From Gigaspora rosea (Eukaryota; Glomeromycota; Glomeromycetes; Diversisporales; Gigasporaceae), in NCBI GenBank assembly GCA_003550325.1, contig QKWP01000030.1, forward strand, positions 106,230-170,229: 64,000 bases of DNA, in the 5' to 3' direction. Numbering within the stretch: the stretch's first letter is position 1; every line of letters starts with the position of its first letter. The notes below the pieces were generated by a model. The model was not told the origin of the DNA. It saw only the letters and a list, made by a program, of their open reading frames with translations, and did no database searches. Both the position numbers and the translations under genes were made by a program. Positions 12,250 to 25,530 of the stretch are shown here, in pieces.

Positions 12250-13338
12250 TTCATTTAATGTAATAAAAATTCAAATTAATATAAAAAAAAAGTATAGTAA
12301 ACTTTAATTTATTTAAAGAAAACATAAGAATTAAAAATATACAGTAGTAGCTAAGTATATTTAATACGTATAATACTGTAAGTGTATATGTATGTACGTA
12401 TGTACAGTATCAGATATGTGCATATTAGAGATTGGAATTGAAATCCATTTTTCTTATGTTAAAATCGGTCTAAACCAGTTTTAACATAAGAAAAATGAAT
12501 TTCGATTTCAAAAAATTTTAAATTTAAACAAAAAGTTGACTCGAGATTAGAGCTTTGCAGGTATAGTATAAAATTAGCATTGTAGCGAATTAAAAATAGA
12601 TATTTCAGAATTAATCATCGGGGAATTTTAGAATTAGTCGTGGGGAATTTTAGAATTAATCGTGGGAATTTCAAGTAAGCTATTTATCAATAAAGAACGC
12701 CTTGCTGAATCTAGTAATGCAGGCATAACGGTAATACTATGATAACAGGTAAAAACAGTTGATATTCCATTTTTAGAAGGTAATTGAAATGCGACTCTAC
12801 TACCACGCGCTATTTTAATCAAGCATGATATCATTCAAAAACGAGAGTTCGAGCCACAAAAATTTTTTAATTGGTAATTGTACACAATTGAGGGCAAATT
12901 TGAGAGAATTGACACGTTATTTACAAATCATCTTACATTTTTCATCATTTTTTTTATTAAACCCTCCTAAGGGGACGCCAGATAGTGTACTTTATTTAGT
13001 CACTTTTCATCATTATAGATTCACCCAATTCGGATTACTCATATTATGTATTAAATTTAAAATTTGTACCTTCATCAATTATTAAATTGCTCCAATAAAG
13101 TACAATGATATCGATAGATATCGATTTGATTTAATACATGCTACTCTAATAAATCCAATGGCCTTATTTAAACTTATCCGATTAAATGCTTTATTAACTT
13201 ATTTGTAAAAACGACACCTTTAAAGCAAAAAAAAAATCAATTAAAAAAACCCTTTTGATCATATACGTTAAAAATAGTATAAAAAAACTCTTAATACTTA
13301 TCCCTGTATAATCAACTTTTTTTTTTTTTTTAGAAACA
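12250..13338. other. 5' non-coding part of the Tigger element
   Basis: AT-rich. It includes a hairpin at about 12440-12515 (aaaatccatttttcttatgtt against its complement) and a poly-T/tag stretch just before the transposase start (13318-13333) that could be a splice acceptor for an upstream leader exon. Confidence 0.5.
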
Positions 13339-15111
13339 ATGCCCAAGAAAACAACTCTTACTGATGCACAAAAACGCGATTTTTGTGTTTATGCTCATGA
13401 AAATAAAAGAACTCAGTCTCAATACGTTAAATAGATTGAGGACAAGTGGAACCTTACAATTGATGAAAGCACAGTTTCACGTATTTTAAAAACAAGTGAT
13501 CAACGAATTGGAAATGAAATTGTTAATTCGAATGCAAAGCGTCACAGAACCACTACTTATCCAGAACTTGATCTTGCCCTTAAAGAGTTCGTGCTGATTT
13601 ATCAGCATCGAACTGTTTTAAGTGATGCTTTGCTTATCGAAAAAGCAAAAGCACTTGCTGATGGTTTGGAAATTCCTCAAGGAGCGCTAAACTTCTCCAC
13701 TGGCTGGCTTTATAAATTTAAAAGTCGAAATGGTATTCGTCTACGTAAACTACAAGGAGAAGCTGCGTCTGCTGATGAGGTAGCAATTGATAAAATGTTG
13801 CCTTTGATAAAAAATAAGTGTGCGAATTACCCTATTGAAAGAATTTACAACATGGATGAAACGGGTCTTTTCTATCGGTATAAACTTCTCATCTATGTAT
13901 AGTTATGTGAATATAATTTAATGGATTTGAGACTTTTTTTTAATTATTTTAATAAAATTTACCTTTAGGTTGAAACCTGATAGGACATTGGCAACTCAAC
14001 GTCTTTCGGGACGTAAAATAAGCAAGGAACGCCTCTCAATTGCACTTTGTGCAAACGCGGATGGCTCACATAAATTTAATCCCCTTGTAATTGGAAAATA
14101 CAAAAAACCGCGCTGCTTTAAAAATATCAATATCAGTAATTTGTCTATGACATACAGAAATAATGCTAAGGCTTGGATGATTACTTCCCTCTTCCAGGAA
14201 TGGATTAAAGAATTTGATCGCCAAGTCGGTCTTAAGTATCATGGTCAACGTGTGCTCTTACTTCTCGACAACTGCACTAATCATGATATTACTGGTATTA
14301 CTCTCCAATATACTGACATTTCGTTTTTACCTCCAAACACGACTTCGAAAATCCAGCCCATGGACGCAGGAATTATTGTAAGCTTCAAAAGGCATTATCG
14401 TCGTCTTCATATTCGGTAAGCTTTTAGATTTTTATTTTTTTAAAAAAAAATAAAAAAAATACTTTTATACGTACGTACGTACAAATTTGAATCTAAAAAT
14501 TTATAATTTTTTTAAGTTGGATGCTACAAGAAATCGAAAATGGAAAGCGTACAGAAAATTTAAAAATGAACGTGTTACAAGCTATCCATTTTCTTATTCA
14601 AAGTTGGGATGAAGTTAGCACCAGTACAATTCGGAATTGTTGGTCACACACGAAAATTCTTCCTGCAGATACCAGCTTCTATTTAAGAAGTCCCTCAGAA
14701 GATTTGCGTCGAACTGCAGATCCTGTACTTAATGATATTTTGAACGCACTTGAAACTCTCGACCTTCCAGATCCTATGCCAGTTGAAGAATTTTTGGCAA
14801 TTCCCGAAGAAAACGTCGTTTATGAAGTTCCTTCGGATGACCAAGTTATTACCGATCTTGTTGAAACATTTAGAGCTGATGAACCAACAACCATTGAATT
14901 GGAAGATATAGATGATAGTCTTGAAATTCCTATAGTTAGTGCTAATACAGCAAATGTGAGTTTGGAAACCATGCATACATTTTTGCTTCAGCAAAATGAT
15001 GCAGAAGAATACGTTAATGCCCTAAGAAAAGTAGAAAAATTTATTAAAAAAGTTAAAGTGACCCAAATGCAACAACGTAAAATTGATCAATTTTTTATGG
15101 AAGAAAATTAA
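13339..15111 (+). pseudogene. Tigger/pogo-family transposase, one nonsense codon
   Basis: Three exons fit 13339-13877, 13969-14415 and 14517-15111, with introns gt..ag of 91 and 101 bp. Together they give 527 codons with phases that join correctly. Order: N-terminal CENP-B-type helix-turn-helix (LTDAQKRDFCVYAHE.., QYVK, STVSRILK), a second HTH domain (LKEFVLIYQHRTVLSDALL.., GWLYKFKSRNGI), then a DDE-type catalytic core with D in NMDETGLFY, D in LLLLDNCTNHD and D in PMDAGIIVSFKRHYRR. The C-terminus is acidic and ends QQRKIDQFF. Codon 32 is TAG (13432-13434), where a Trp would be expected between YVK and IEDKW. The rest is uninterrupted, so the copy is young. It binds the element's ends and catalyses cut-and-paste transposition at TA when intact. 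Confidence 0.9.
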
Positions 15112-15689
15112 TTCATTTTAAATGTTTCATTCAATCTAATAAGGCTCTAGGATTTTTTGGGTTGGTTGCATATAAAAAAAGATCCAGTTTATAAATTTTA
15201 GTAAATTTTTTTTGTAATAGATAAGATATTATACAGTACGTTTAACAATACTTATCTGTATATAGACTCATTTGAATGTTTTTGGTAGGCGTTTTTTGGT
15301 GGGCCAAGATTGTTATGCGAAACGATCTAAAATAAAGTTTAAAAAATTATATTTTTTTACTTTTACTTCGCATGAAATGTATAAAAAATGTTCGCTAGGA
15401 TTTAAATTGTGCAAATATAAATCTAGTTAAGGTATCGTGCCAACAATAGAATACAGAATATTATATTCGTTATGATTGGTCAGTTTTTAAGTTTATTCAC
15501 GTGCATGCATTTACGGGGAATGCATATTATGTTTGGTACCCCAGAATTTTGTGCATATGCAGAATATCGAAGGTGACTAAGTCCCGAGCTCGGGACCGAG
15601 CTTTGGTTTGCATATAGAGAGGGTTTGCACTTAGGGGGGTGCGACTGTATAATGATATTAATATGTACAGTCTACGTTTTTAGTATAAT

Positions 15690-16200
15690 ATCACTAAGAC
15701 ATCACTACGATTTATTTAGAATTAAAGAATTGCAACAATTTAGTTACGATCACATAAAGACTTCGTGACGATTTAGTAAAAAAAGTTATTATCTAAATGT
15801 TACAGTAGACTTAACCACTTTGCATTGATATAGTAACAGCCAAAATCAATAACATACCACAATTTTTTAATAAAATTAAATGAATTATCACAATTAGTTA
15901 TTATCTCATAATGACTTTGAAATAATATAGTTGTGAAATTTTTAGGATATTGTAACAATTTTATTAATAAGTAAACGAATTATTACGATTTATTTACGAT
16001 CTCATAACAACTTAAAAATAAGATAGTTAGGACGTTATAATATAAATAAATAAACAAATTATTATAATTATAAATAAATTATTACAATTTAGTTACGATC
16101 TCATAACGACTTAGAAATAACATAGTTGTGAAATTTTTAAAACATTATAACAATTATTAATAAATAAATGAAATACCACGATTTAGTTAAGGTCAAGTGA
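15690..16200. repeat. ~100-bp degenerate tandem repeat
   Basis: The words acgatctcataacgactta, ataacatagttgtgaaattttta and gtaacaattttattaataa recur at about 15745, 15898, 15990 and 16096. Similar words occur at 11990-12060 (left of the Tigger element) and 17090-17200, so Tigger landed inside this repeat zone. Confidence 0.7.
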
Positions 16201-17997
16201 ACCAAGTGAACCAAGTTGGTAAGATTTGTGCGATCAGTTTGTCAAGGGATAATTGATGATTATAATAGCATGATCAAAGTATTTAAAAAAATGTTAGCTT
16301 GATATAAAACAAAAAAATAAAAATAAAAATAAATATATATGTATATACATACGTTGTACTGTATAATATTTGGTAAAGAAGCTTGTTTATTTTTTTGCAA
16401 TACCATATTTTTTACCATACAAGATACCCCTGATCGGTACTTCCTTGATTTATTTGTACGTGTACGTATGCTTCAAAGTTGTTCATTGTAGTTTATAAAA
16501 GATACCCAGATGCAAATCCATGGCCAATATAATAATAATAAATTTTTTTCTAATGGCCAAATACTGGGGGGTATAGGTCGTAGAAAATATAAAATATATC
16601 TTACACAATAAAATACAGTACTCCACTTGATTGTAATAGCCAAGAGAATGCAAATGATAGTATAAGTCAATTAATATACAGTAAACCAGAAAATTTCATA
16701 ACACTTATACATATCTTGGTCTTGCATGTACTAAGCACACAGCATATACGCAAAAACTAATATGTGAACAGCAAGAAAGTCCAGAAGTTATATATATTAG
16801 AAAAATATCTAGTTGTTATAAAAAATTCTAATATATATAAGTAGCTAATATTTTAATAAAATAACCTTTAATAAAGTAAATATATACTTATCTAAATTTA
16901 AGTGATAAAACATCTTTCTTGAATAAGATTGTAGCTTATCAGAGATTCAATTCGATGTATTCATTGGCGCTTCAATTCAGATTTTCTATTATAATTAGAA
17001 CATTATATTTATGTTTCCACATATCCATCTTAAAATTATTTAAAACTCACTAATGCTTATGAAGTTTATCAAAATTTTCTTTCAACCATAACCTATTATT
17101 ACAATATTATAAAACCAATAAAAGTCACCACGACTTATAACCTATTATTACAACATTATAAAATTAATAAGATGTTACCACGACTTATTTAGATATGAGC
17201 CTCCACGATTCAGGTAATCATATATAAGCTTGGTATTAATATCATATTATGGGTAGAATTAATTGATCTAATTATTAAGGTATAAAAAAAATCAAAAAAA
17301 TCTTAATAATAAATCACATTTTTGTAGTTCTTATAAACTATACTTCTTAACAAGTATACAACTTAACCTTACTAAACCCATTCCATGGTTTGATATCATA
17401 TAAGCAACTATAATAAAACAAAATAAAAATAAAATAGGCTTAAAATAGCAACTAAAAAACCCCATTTTTTTTCATTAATAAATCTAGAAGATGATACTTA
17501 GAGATTGAGTCCACTTATTCAGCAATCTGGGAAACATTATTTGTACTTTACCAGAATAAATTTGCTTAATTGGTTGACCTGATTAAAAAACATATTTCAA
17601 TAAATTGATTTATGAATGGCTACCAATCTTAAATAAAAGTCATCGACAGATCTATAAATAATGTTTGTAATATTGGGAAGTATGAACTCAATTGTATATA
17701 AATTAATAAATACTATCTTGTTACGTAAACTTTAAAAAACTTTAGGTATCTTACAAACCTCAAAAATTGAGAAGGTTATAATATATTACTTTATCATAGA
17801 TCTGAGTTCGTGTCAGTTAGAAATTAGCGGCAATCTATAAAAAAAATAATAATTACAGAGATCACACAATTTCGCAAAATGCAATAAGTTGATCGAATGC
17901 AAACCATCGAATATTCTATTTGTTTCACTGAGTTAAACGGTCAACAGGATCAACCAGATTACTCTGATCATTTTTAATAACTCGATTCTTTATCCGA
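16201..17997. other. AT-rich DNA without a gene
   Basis: Contains further decayed members of the repeat (17090-17200, ttaccacgacttatttag) and ccaagtgaaccaagtgaacc at about 16200. No coding region is supportable. Confidence 0.6.
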
Positions 17998-18654
17998 ATC
18001 CCTTACTTTGTATAGGTTCGCAGGCAAATTTGCCTGTATAATACTATAAATATACCTCTGATCTAGTTTTTTAATCATTTAAGATATTTAAATAAAATTT
18101 GGTATTATATTATTTAAGAACAAGGATTATATTTTTGAATTATTTAAACTTATATTATAAGACAAAAAGTTTATATTGCTTATAAGCTGAAAATATTAAA
18201 TTTTAAAGAAATTTTTTAACCAAAAAAATATTTTACAATATCTTGGCGAATTCTTTAAATATTGGTTTTAAAAATATAGTTTCTTATACAACTTTGTAAT
18301 TTATATAAAGAAAGACAATTCCATTATTTGACTTTAAATGATTTACTTGTAAAAATTAGGACTTGTATTAGAAGTGAAAATTTTTTTTATAGACGGGAAC
18401 ATATAAAATTTGAAAAAACCTAAAGAAAACATTCTATTGTAAAAGTTCCAAAACAAAAACTTTAAACTTTTATTACACCAAAGTTTTTTAATAATTTTAA
18501 AAAAATTTTATAATAAAGTTGATAAAACAGAACTAATATTATAATTTTTAATTAGAAAGTATATAGCTAAAATAAATATTTAAGGTTTTAATTAAAAAAT
18601 TTAAAATTTTAAAATTTTCGCAGGCAAATATGCCTGCATAACAAATTAAGGGAT
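17998..18654. mobile_element. MITE with GGCAAATTTGCC palindromes near both ends (family C, copy 1)
   Basis: 657 bp. Ends are atccctta and taagggat. Just inside each end is a near-perfect palindrome (caggcaaatttgcctg at 18021-18036 and caggcaaatatgcctg at 18621-18636). The interior is AT-rich with an asymmetric conserved stretch (tatagacgggaa, ttacttgtaaaaattaggac). Two further copies, in opposite orientation, are at 53701-54347 and 58744-59400. No coding capacity and no certain target duplication. Confidence 0.8.
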
Positions 18655-19940
18655 AGTAGTTTTATAATTGGATGGATAACCTGGAATTAAATTTTTAAAT
18701 GGGCTTAATCTCTAAAAATGCTAGATAACTAAAAAAAGCAAAACTATTTATAAAAAAAACTTTTCACATATATTGTTAAATGTAAACTCTTACCTAACAA
18801 ACATTCTTTTTTTATGATATAGTACCCAAAGATTACGGAAATAATGGCATATTTCGATTGAGGTCATACAGCAATATCATAAAGAAATCGTGTAAATATC
18901 TGTACAAATTTCCAAAAACACTATAAGTTTAATAACAAGCCCACTTGATAGATATATGAATGTATAGCCAACTGAATTACGTAAAAATAATAAAGAATAA
19001 TTAACTTGATTGTCAAAATCTGCATCTAAACGTGGCGAAGGAGTTAATTTTGCTTTGTGTTATCGTTCTATGGCAGTTTTTTTCTTTCGTGTGTGAGTAT
19101 TCTATGATGAACAAGATAGTGAAAAAGAAAAATTGATAAAAAGAAAGCAAACAAGCGAATTTGCGTTTAAAGAAAAGAAATATATATTTATATAAAATAA
19201 GTTAGAGTAGGAACAAAGTTGCCCAAAGGTGAAACAAGTTCTAAGATCTATAGAAAATAAAATAGCCAAATTAGTTTCAAAATGTCAAAGTATATACTGT
19301 AATGAATCTTTTAAAGTAAAAACAAAATTTTAAAGTAATAGAATAGATCTTTCGAGTATTGGAGGCTAAAAATTTTTAAAATATTGAAAAAAAATTGGTT
19401 AGTAAAGGAAAAAATTCTATTGAAATAATTCCCTCATGTCTTAGTAAAAGTTTTCAAATTACATGGTTTCATATTTACACGAGTTTTTCAAGGTCAAGTG
19501 CCATTTTATTTTTCTTCACTAGATATTAAATATAATTATTTAAATAAATTATAGAGTCTTTAAATAATGGTGTTTGTTTATATGGTCTTCTTAAAATCTT
19601 CGTGTATAACCCAAAATCAAATAGAGAAAGAAGTGTTGAAGTTCATCAAACTGCCAATATCAGATATATCGCTAATTCTTTGTGTAACATACATAAAAAA
19701 ATTATCATATAGAACAGCAAAGATCCAAAAATCACTATTTTTGGTTGCACAATTAATCATAGTCTTGTAGTTTCACCGTTTCAATTATTTAGAATTAAAA
19801 CAAAGTAATTTTTGCAAATTGCATTATATTCGTATTATGCAAAGTTACTTCATATAGTTTTAAATTTTAATTGTATAGGCCCATTAAGGCCTAATTAACT
19901 ACCATTACAATATTACTGTATTATATTTGTACGACTAATA
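18655..19940. other. AT-rich DNA without a supported gene
   Basis: A 67-codon frame at 19567-19770 has no recognisable features and is probably chance. Confidence 0.55.
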
Positions 19941-20599
19941 CTAAATAGCTTTAAAAAAATAATTATTTTTGATATAACAAGTATTTGTTAAATCGTGACT
20001 ATTTACACACCTCCCAAATAAACAATTATGGACAAAATGAACCTTTTTAGTATTATCAACAACTGATAATGGAAAGACACGTTGCCACTTTTTGTTATCG
20101 GATTGAACTTTATAAATAGGACATTCTAGCATACTATTTATTTGGCCAGTATTTTCGAACTAATTAATTACAATGAATGCATAGAAATGCCCATCATTGC
20201 TCTTGTGCCAGAAAATTGCTTTAATCATAGCGAAGCTTTCTTCTTCTTCCTCTTCCTGGATAGTAACGATGTCTCCAAGACTTAAGGTCCATTTTTCAAT
20301 TATTCCATTATCATTTTCTACCAAATAAGTTACATTTTGATAAAAACTTATTAATTTATTAATTAGAGCGGCACTTTGTCCAAAATCTCGATAAGAAAGT
20401 AATAGTTCTGATTTGAATTCAAAACTATTTACTTGGCATGGTACCATTTCTTTCTGTTTTGCCAAAGGAATTTTCTTCTATAACTTGATTTTAAAGATGT
20501 GTTTAACTTGTGAAAATACTAAAAAAATTATAATAATTAATTATTATAATAGCAGATATACAAAATTAATTTTTTGATAAAAACTCTAATTTTATTATA

Positions 20600-20725
20600 C
20601 AGTATATATATATATATATATACTGTATTAAGTATATACAGTATACGCAAGTACTGTATTACTATATACAGTATACGTAAGTACTGTATTAAGTATATAC
20701 AGTATACGTAAGTACTATATTAAAT
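20600..20725. repeat. ~32-bp tandem repeat with TA microsatellite
   Basis: Three copies of agtatatacagtatacgYaa-gtactgtatta follow a (ta)n run at 20600-20625. It lies in the intron between the last two transposase exons. Confidence 0.8.
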
Positions 20726-21203
20726 ATAGAAATAACATTTTCTTTCTATTTTAAAAATCTTAATAATTCATTAAAAACTTGCCTTCATCGTCATCAAGTT
20801 CATTTTCTTGAAAAACTGGCGAGTTATTGGCAATAAACCAATCAGTAAACAATTTTTCAAGATTTTGAGAGATTTCAATAAAACCTTGATTTGGACATAA
20901 GGATCTAGCATCAATTCCACCATCAATTAAATGGCTTATAGCAAATAAGGTTGTATTACATTTTAGCAAGTCTAATTCAATATTCTTGCAATTGGTTTGT
21001 GGTACCATATTCTTAAAAATTCAATGAACCATTTCTTTTGTGCCAACTCCAGTATTGATAAGATTTATATGTTCGTGCATGTAACACCAAATAAGTATTA
21101 ATATTAAGATTAGGAAGACCCACGAATTCTTCAAAAACCTAATAATAATTTTTATTTAATAAGCTATGCAAATATACTATACATAAGTATGAGTATCTTA
21201 ATA

Positions 21204-21509
21204 TGGGGCCTTTGTAGTAGAAAGGGCTGATACTGGTTTATATATGATTTTGAGAAAATCACATTTGTTTTGTTCGGACTGATCCGGGTTAATCAAAATT
21301 TTCATGATTTGATTAGTCCATTATATCGGGTAATCCTGTGATGAATGAAACTCCAAAGAAAATTTTTTTAAATATCTCAATTTTTTATTATACAAATCAA
21401 TTTTCACTTATAATTGAAAAATGTAGCGCATGTCAAAATTTATCCGAATATAACAAAAACCTGATTTTCATTTTTGGGCAGTATCGGCCCTTTCTATTGC
21501 AACGGCCCA
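21204..21509. mobile_element. MITE, 306 bp, TA-type target
   Basis: Inverted ends tggggcctttgtagtagaaa and the complement of tgggccgttgcaatagaaa, continuing through gggctgatactg. TA is on both sides (21202-21203 and 21510-21511). It lies in an intron of the transposase pseudogene. Probably a Tc1/mariner-type derivative. Confidence 0.65.
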
Positions 21510-21557
21510 TATATAAAAACTATATATAACTATATATATAATATGAAGTTACTATAT

Positions 21558-22085
21558 TAATTCGTGATTCTTTTGTAAACAATAGTACTATCATAGTAAA
21601 AGTTGGGGGGAATCTAATATAAGTTTTATAATAGAGCTGAATCCAGCTTCACCCACAAGGTAGGTCATCTTTTTTTCAAGATAACCTTTCTTGGAGCTCT
21701 AATAAAAGTTATAGAGCTGATTTTTGTGGTTCTAATAGTAGTAAAATCAGTAAAATTGATCTGGTGGTTGTTGAGATACCTTAGCTTTTCTTCTTACAAT
21801 CATATAAGGTTTCTTTAAAATTTTTTAAAGAAATTTTATATGATTATAAAGAGAAAGGCTAGGGTATCTCAACAACCACCAGGCCAATTTTACCGATCTT
21901 ACTACTATTAGAACCACAAACATCAGCTCTATAACTTTTATTAGAGCTCCAAGCAAGGTTATCTTGAAAAAAAGATGACCTACCTTGTGGGTGAAGCTGG
22001 ATTCAGCTCTATTATAAAACTTATATTAGATTTCCCCAACTTTTACTATGACAGTACTATTGTTTACAAAAGAATCACGAATTAA
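21558..22085. repeat. ~525-bp near-perfect palindrome (foldback element)
   Basis: Arms of about 255 bp run from aattcgtgattcttttgtaa (21558) to a centre near 21825 and back to gaatcacgaatt (about 22085). Mismatches are rare (for example tcatag/tgacag), so it is recent. It lies in an intron of the transposase pseudogene. No coding capacity; target duplication not certain (TTAA-like flanks). Confidence 0.85.
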
Positions 22086-23954
22086 ATTATTAAATTTCTT
22101 ATATATCTTAATATACGATAGTAAATAATTGAATAACTATAGTATTAAAAATATTTTAATCTATAATTACCTGAGTTAATATTCGAATTTCTGTTTCTAA
22201 GATTCGCTGAAGATTTATATAATCATTTTCTGAATATGAATGCCCGAATATTAATTGCATTGATTTAGAAACCAAGACCCAACATTTAATTAATGATTTA
22301 GGAACTAAATCAATACGATTAGCATTAATTCTTTGTTGAATTTTTACTAATTCAATATGCTTCAAATGGCAAGTTTTTAAAAATCGATTAAGAATAAATG
22401 GCATAGTTATTGCCAATCAAAGATAGTCCGACATCATGAAGCTTTTATGATGGCTAATTGGATTAGGTAGCTTTCCCCAGTATATTGGATACTCAAAATT
22501 TTTCCAATATTTAAGAAATGTTGTTTGACCTTCTAGTAAAAACAAATCAACTGTTAAATTCAATAGTCTCAGTATTTTGCCAGCAGTTGTATGATAAATA
22601 TCTTGGGGTGTTTGAAGATGCTAATCCCATATTAGTTGGCCTAGCACTGGAACTTTGTTGTATAATCCATATTTGGTTAAAATTGTTTCACGTTCTCTTG
22701 CAGTGCTAGCAGATAAAACTTCATTAAATTGTTCATTTGTAATGTGATGATATCTTGATAACTGTGCAATATTTAAATTATTATTTGTTAATTGTTCTTT
22801 GGAAGCTTGGCAAGTCCTACAACCCTTGTTAGCACCATGCCGTTTTACACTAGCAAGATCATTTCCTTGCGGAAGGTCAGCTATAACCACTCCAAGACTG
22901 GCAATAACCCAATAATCTTGACCCTGAATATTCATGATTTGGCCACGCTCTAATGATTTCATTTCTGCAATAAATGGTTTAATAAAATCATCAAAAGTTC
23001 CACCAAAAGGCACAAATCCTAAGATGAAATGATTTTTTAATAGTTTTCTCATAAACATTGGAAGGTTTCCGAATTGTAAGTAAATTCCTCCAAGAGAATA
23101 ATACACATTTTGATATGTTCCAAAATCATCATAGTAAAGATCCAGAAATAATTTAATAACTGGTATATCTTTATTAGATGGTGGAAATATCTTTGTGTAT
23201 TCAGAAGGATGCTGATACTCTAATAAGATACTTCGAATCTTCCAATGTTTATTTAATTTATAAATTATTTTACTTATATTATGAGTAAACTCTGTATCTC
23301 TATGGGATGAAGTAGTAATACTAACATGGTTAATGACATCTTGCAATTCAATTAATTTAATACTATTAAGCTCAAATGAACTATCAATCAACCATACTTC
23401 ACCAAGCTGGAAACGAAGTTTTCTATCATTGTTGTGAAAAATTTTTGGAAGTTCATAATATTCAATTATCTTTTGAACTTTTAATTTCAAAGTATTATCT
23501 AATATAATAATAGCACGAATTCGTTCCAACTTTCTAATATTGTCCCAATAATAAACAAAGTTACCAGTATAATATATGCCTAGATTTTTTTTTAAAAAAA
23601 AATAAAATAATTTGTTACTAACAAATAGACCTTCTATACAAAAACTAAAACACTTGTAGTTACTATATAATAATATATAGTAATAATGCGATACAGTCAC
23701 TATGTAACTATGATACATTATATAGTTATTAATTAATAACAAAATTAAAAAAAGAAAAATTTTTACTTATGATAAAAAAACTTACATTTGTTAATTTCAA
23801 TTAAATCTTGGCCATATAGTGGCAATTCAGCCTACAAATTGCCATGCCAATATTCTGATTTGTTGGTAACCTCTTGACCAGGCCCAAAATACATATATTT
23901 CATTAAAGATGGGCTATTTAGCACATGCCAAATAATATCATTAATAGATAAATA

Positions 23955-25530
23955 CAGTCGTCCCTCCCTATAATCACCAAGTTGGTCGCGCCTAGTGATG
24001 GCACCGAAATTGATTTTTGAAAAAGGCCTATTTCGTCTTCATTAGAGAAAATTAATATTTTTTATAAGGAAGAGCAAATAAAATTTATATAAATATGTTT
24101 CTTATAATTTCATCTATTCAAAAAAAAGTATCAAATAATTTCGTCTTTCAAGTAAAATAGGTCAAAAACAATTTCGTCTTCAAATTTTAATTTTGGGTTT
24201 TAGAACCTGAAATGCTTTCGTCCTCATGTATAGTCGCGCCCAAATATGGTAATTATAGAAAGGTATAACTATAAATCTAAATCCCTATATAATCACAGTT
24301 ATATTAAAAATTATAAATGGTGATTATAAAAATTTTATTAAAATAAATACAGTATTTAAATTGTCATGAGTTAAGGGAAGTGCAGTAAATTACATGATTA
24401 GGGTTTACATAGGTCCTGACCCCTAGTGATAGGACTATTGACAATCAAATTTTATAATTTTTAAAAAAACTCAAAAACGTCTTTGACCTGAAAATAAGCT
24501 ACTCCACAATTGACAAAAGTCGCTATATTGTAAAGTCTAAATTTACTAAGCAAATTGATTAAAATCGTATAAGTAACCTTATTCAGCAGGTTAAAATACA
24601 CTTATAACAGAATTTTTATAAGTATTGGAGAATTTTTTATTAATTGACTTTTGATTTTTACGTTTGACAGAAAAATTAAAATTTTTTAAAAAAATATATT
24701 CGCCACACAATTGACAAAAGTCGCTACATAGTAAAGTCTAAATTTTACTAAGTAAATTGATTAAAATCGATTAATAACCTTATTTAGCAGATCAAAATAC
24801 ACTTACTGCAAAATTTCAGAAGTATTTGAGAAGTTTTTATTAATTAACTTTTGATTTTTACATTCGACGGAAAATTAAAATTTTTTAAAAAAATATATTT
24901 GCCCCACAATTGACAAAGTCGCTACATAGTAAAGTCTAAATTTTACCAAGCAAATCGATTAAAATCGTATAAGAAACCTTATTCAGCAGATCAAATTACA
25001 CTTACCTCAAAATTTTCAGAAGTATTAGAGAATTTTTTATTAATTGACTTTTGATTTTTACGTTCGACGGAAAAATTAAAAATTTTAAAAAAATATATTC
25101 GCCACACAATCGACAAACGTCACTACATAGTAAAGTCTAAATTTTACTAAGCAAATCGATTAAAATCGCTTAAGTAACCTTATTCAGCAGGTAAAAATAC
25201 ACTTACTACAAAATTTTCATAAGTATTAGAGAACTTTTTATTAATTGACTTTTGATTTTTACGTTCTTAAATTGTTATTAGTTTGCATTTTTGCTATTGA
25301 ACTTTGTAGCCAATTAGGCTAATTGTTTGCGTTATTTTAAATTGGTGACTATAATGAGGGTTTATTCTTAATAAAATGTTTAAAAAAATTAAATTTTCAT
25401 GGTGATAGTGATTATAAGTGATTTGTGACTATAATGAGGTTTTTTTACTATGTTTGAGTCTGTCGCACAAAATCAGGTGCTTAAATAGAGGTGTGACTAT
25501 ATGGAGAGTGACTATAGGAAGGTCTGACTG
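23955..25530. mobile_element. Pogo-like non-autonomous element with internal 200-bp minisatellite (copy 1)
   Basis: 1576 bp. It starts cagtcgtccctccctataat and ends in the near-complement (ctataggaaggtctgactg), with TA on both sides (23953-23954 and 25531-25532). It interrupts exon 2 of the transposase pseudogene: excising it and one TA gives a continuous frame (..DTYY-LSINDII..). The centre holds four 200-bp direct repeats. No transposase. A second, inverted and truncated copy lies at 60338-62415. Confidence 0.9.
24505..25270. repeat. 200-bp minisatellite, four units
   Basis: The marker cacaattgacaaa(a)gtcgct starts at 24505, 24706, 24905 and (diverged) 25105, giving periods of 201, 199 and 200 bp. 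Each unit also has aaccttattcagcaggt and attaattgacttttgattt. Confined to the pogo-like element. Confidence 0.9.

Larger units (their letters stand above)
12099..15647 (+). mobile_element. Complete Tigger/pogo-type element, 3549 bp
   Basis: Begins CAGTCGTACCCCCTAAGTGC and ends in the near-complement (TGCACTTAGGGGGGTGCGACTG, read in two parts). It is flanked by TA on both sides (12097-12098 and 15648-15649). Subterminal palindromic words (tgcatgc, gggaccgg) extend about 100 bp inward. It carries one spliced transposase gene on the plus strand. TA targets, CAG ends and a DDD transposase with a CENP-B-like HTH identify the pogo/Tigger branch of Tc1/mariner. Confidence 0.92.

Noticed and set aside
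24505-25270. CRISPR-like array
   Set aside because: The four repeats are 200 bp, contiguous, without unique spacers, and inside a eukaryotic transposon.
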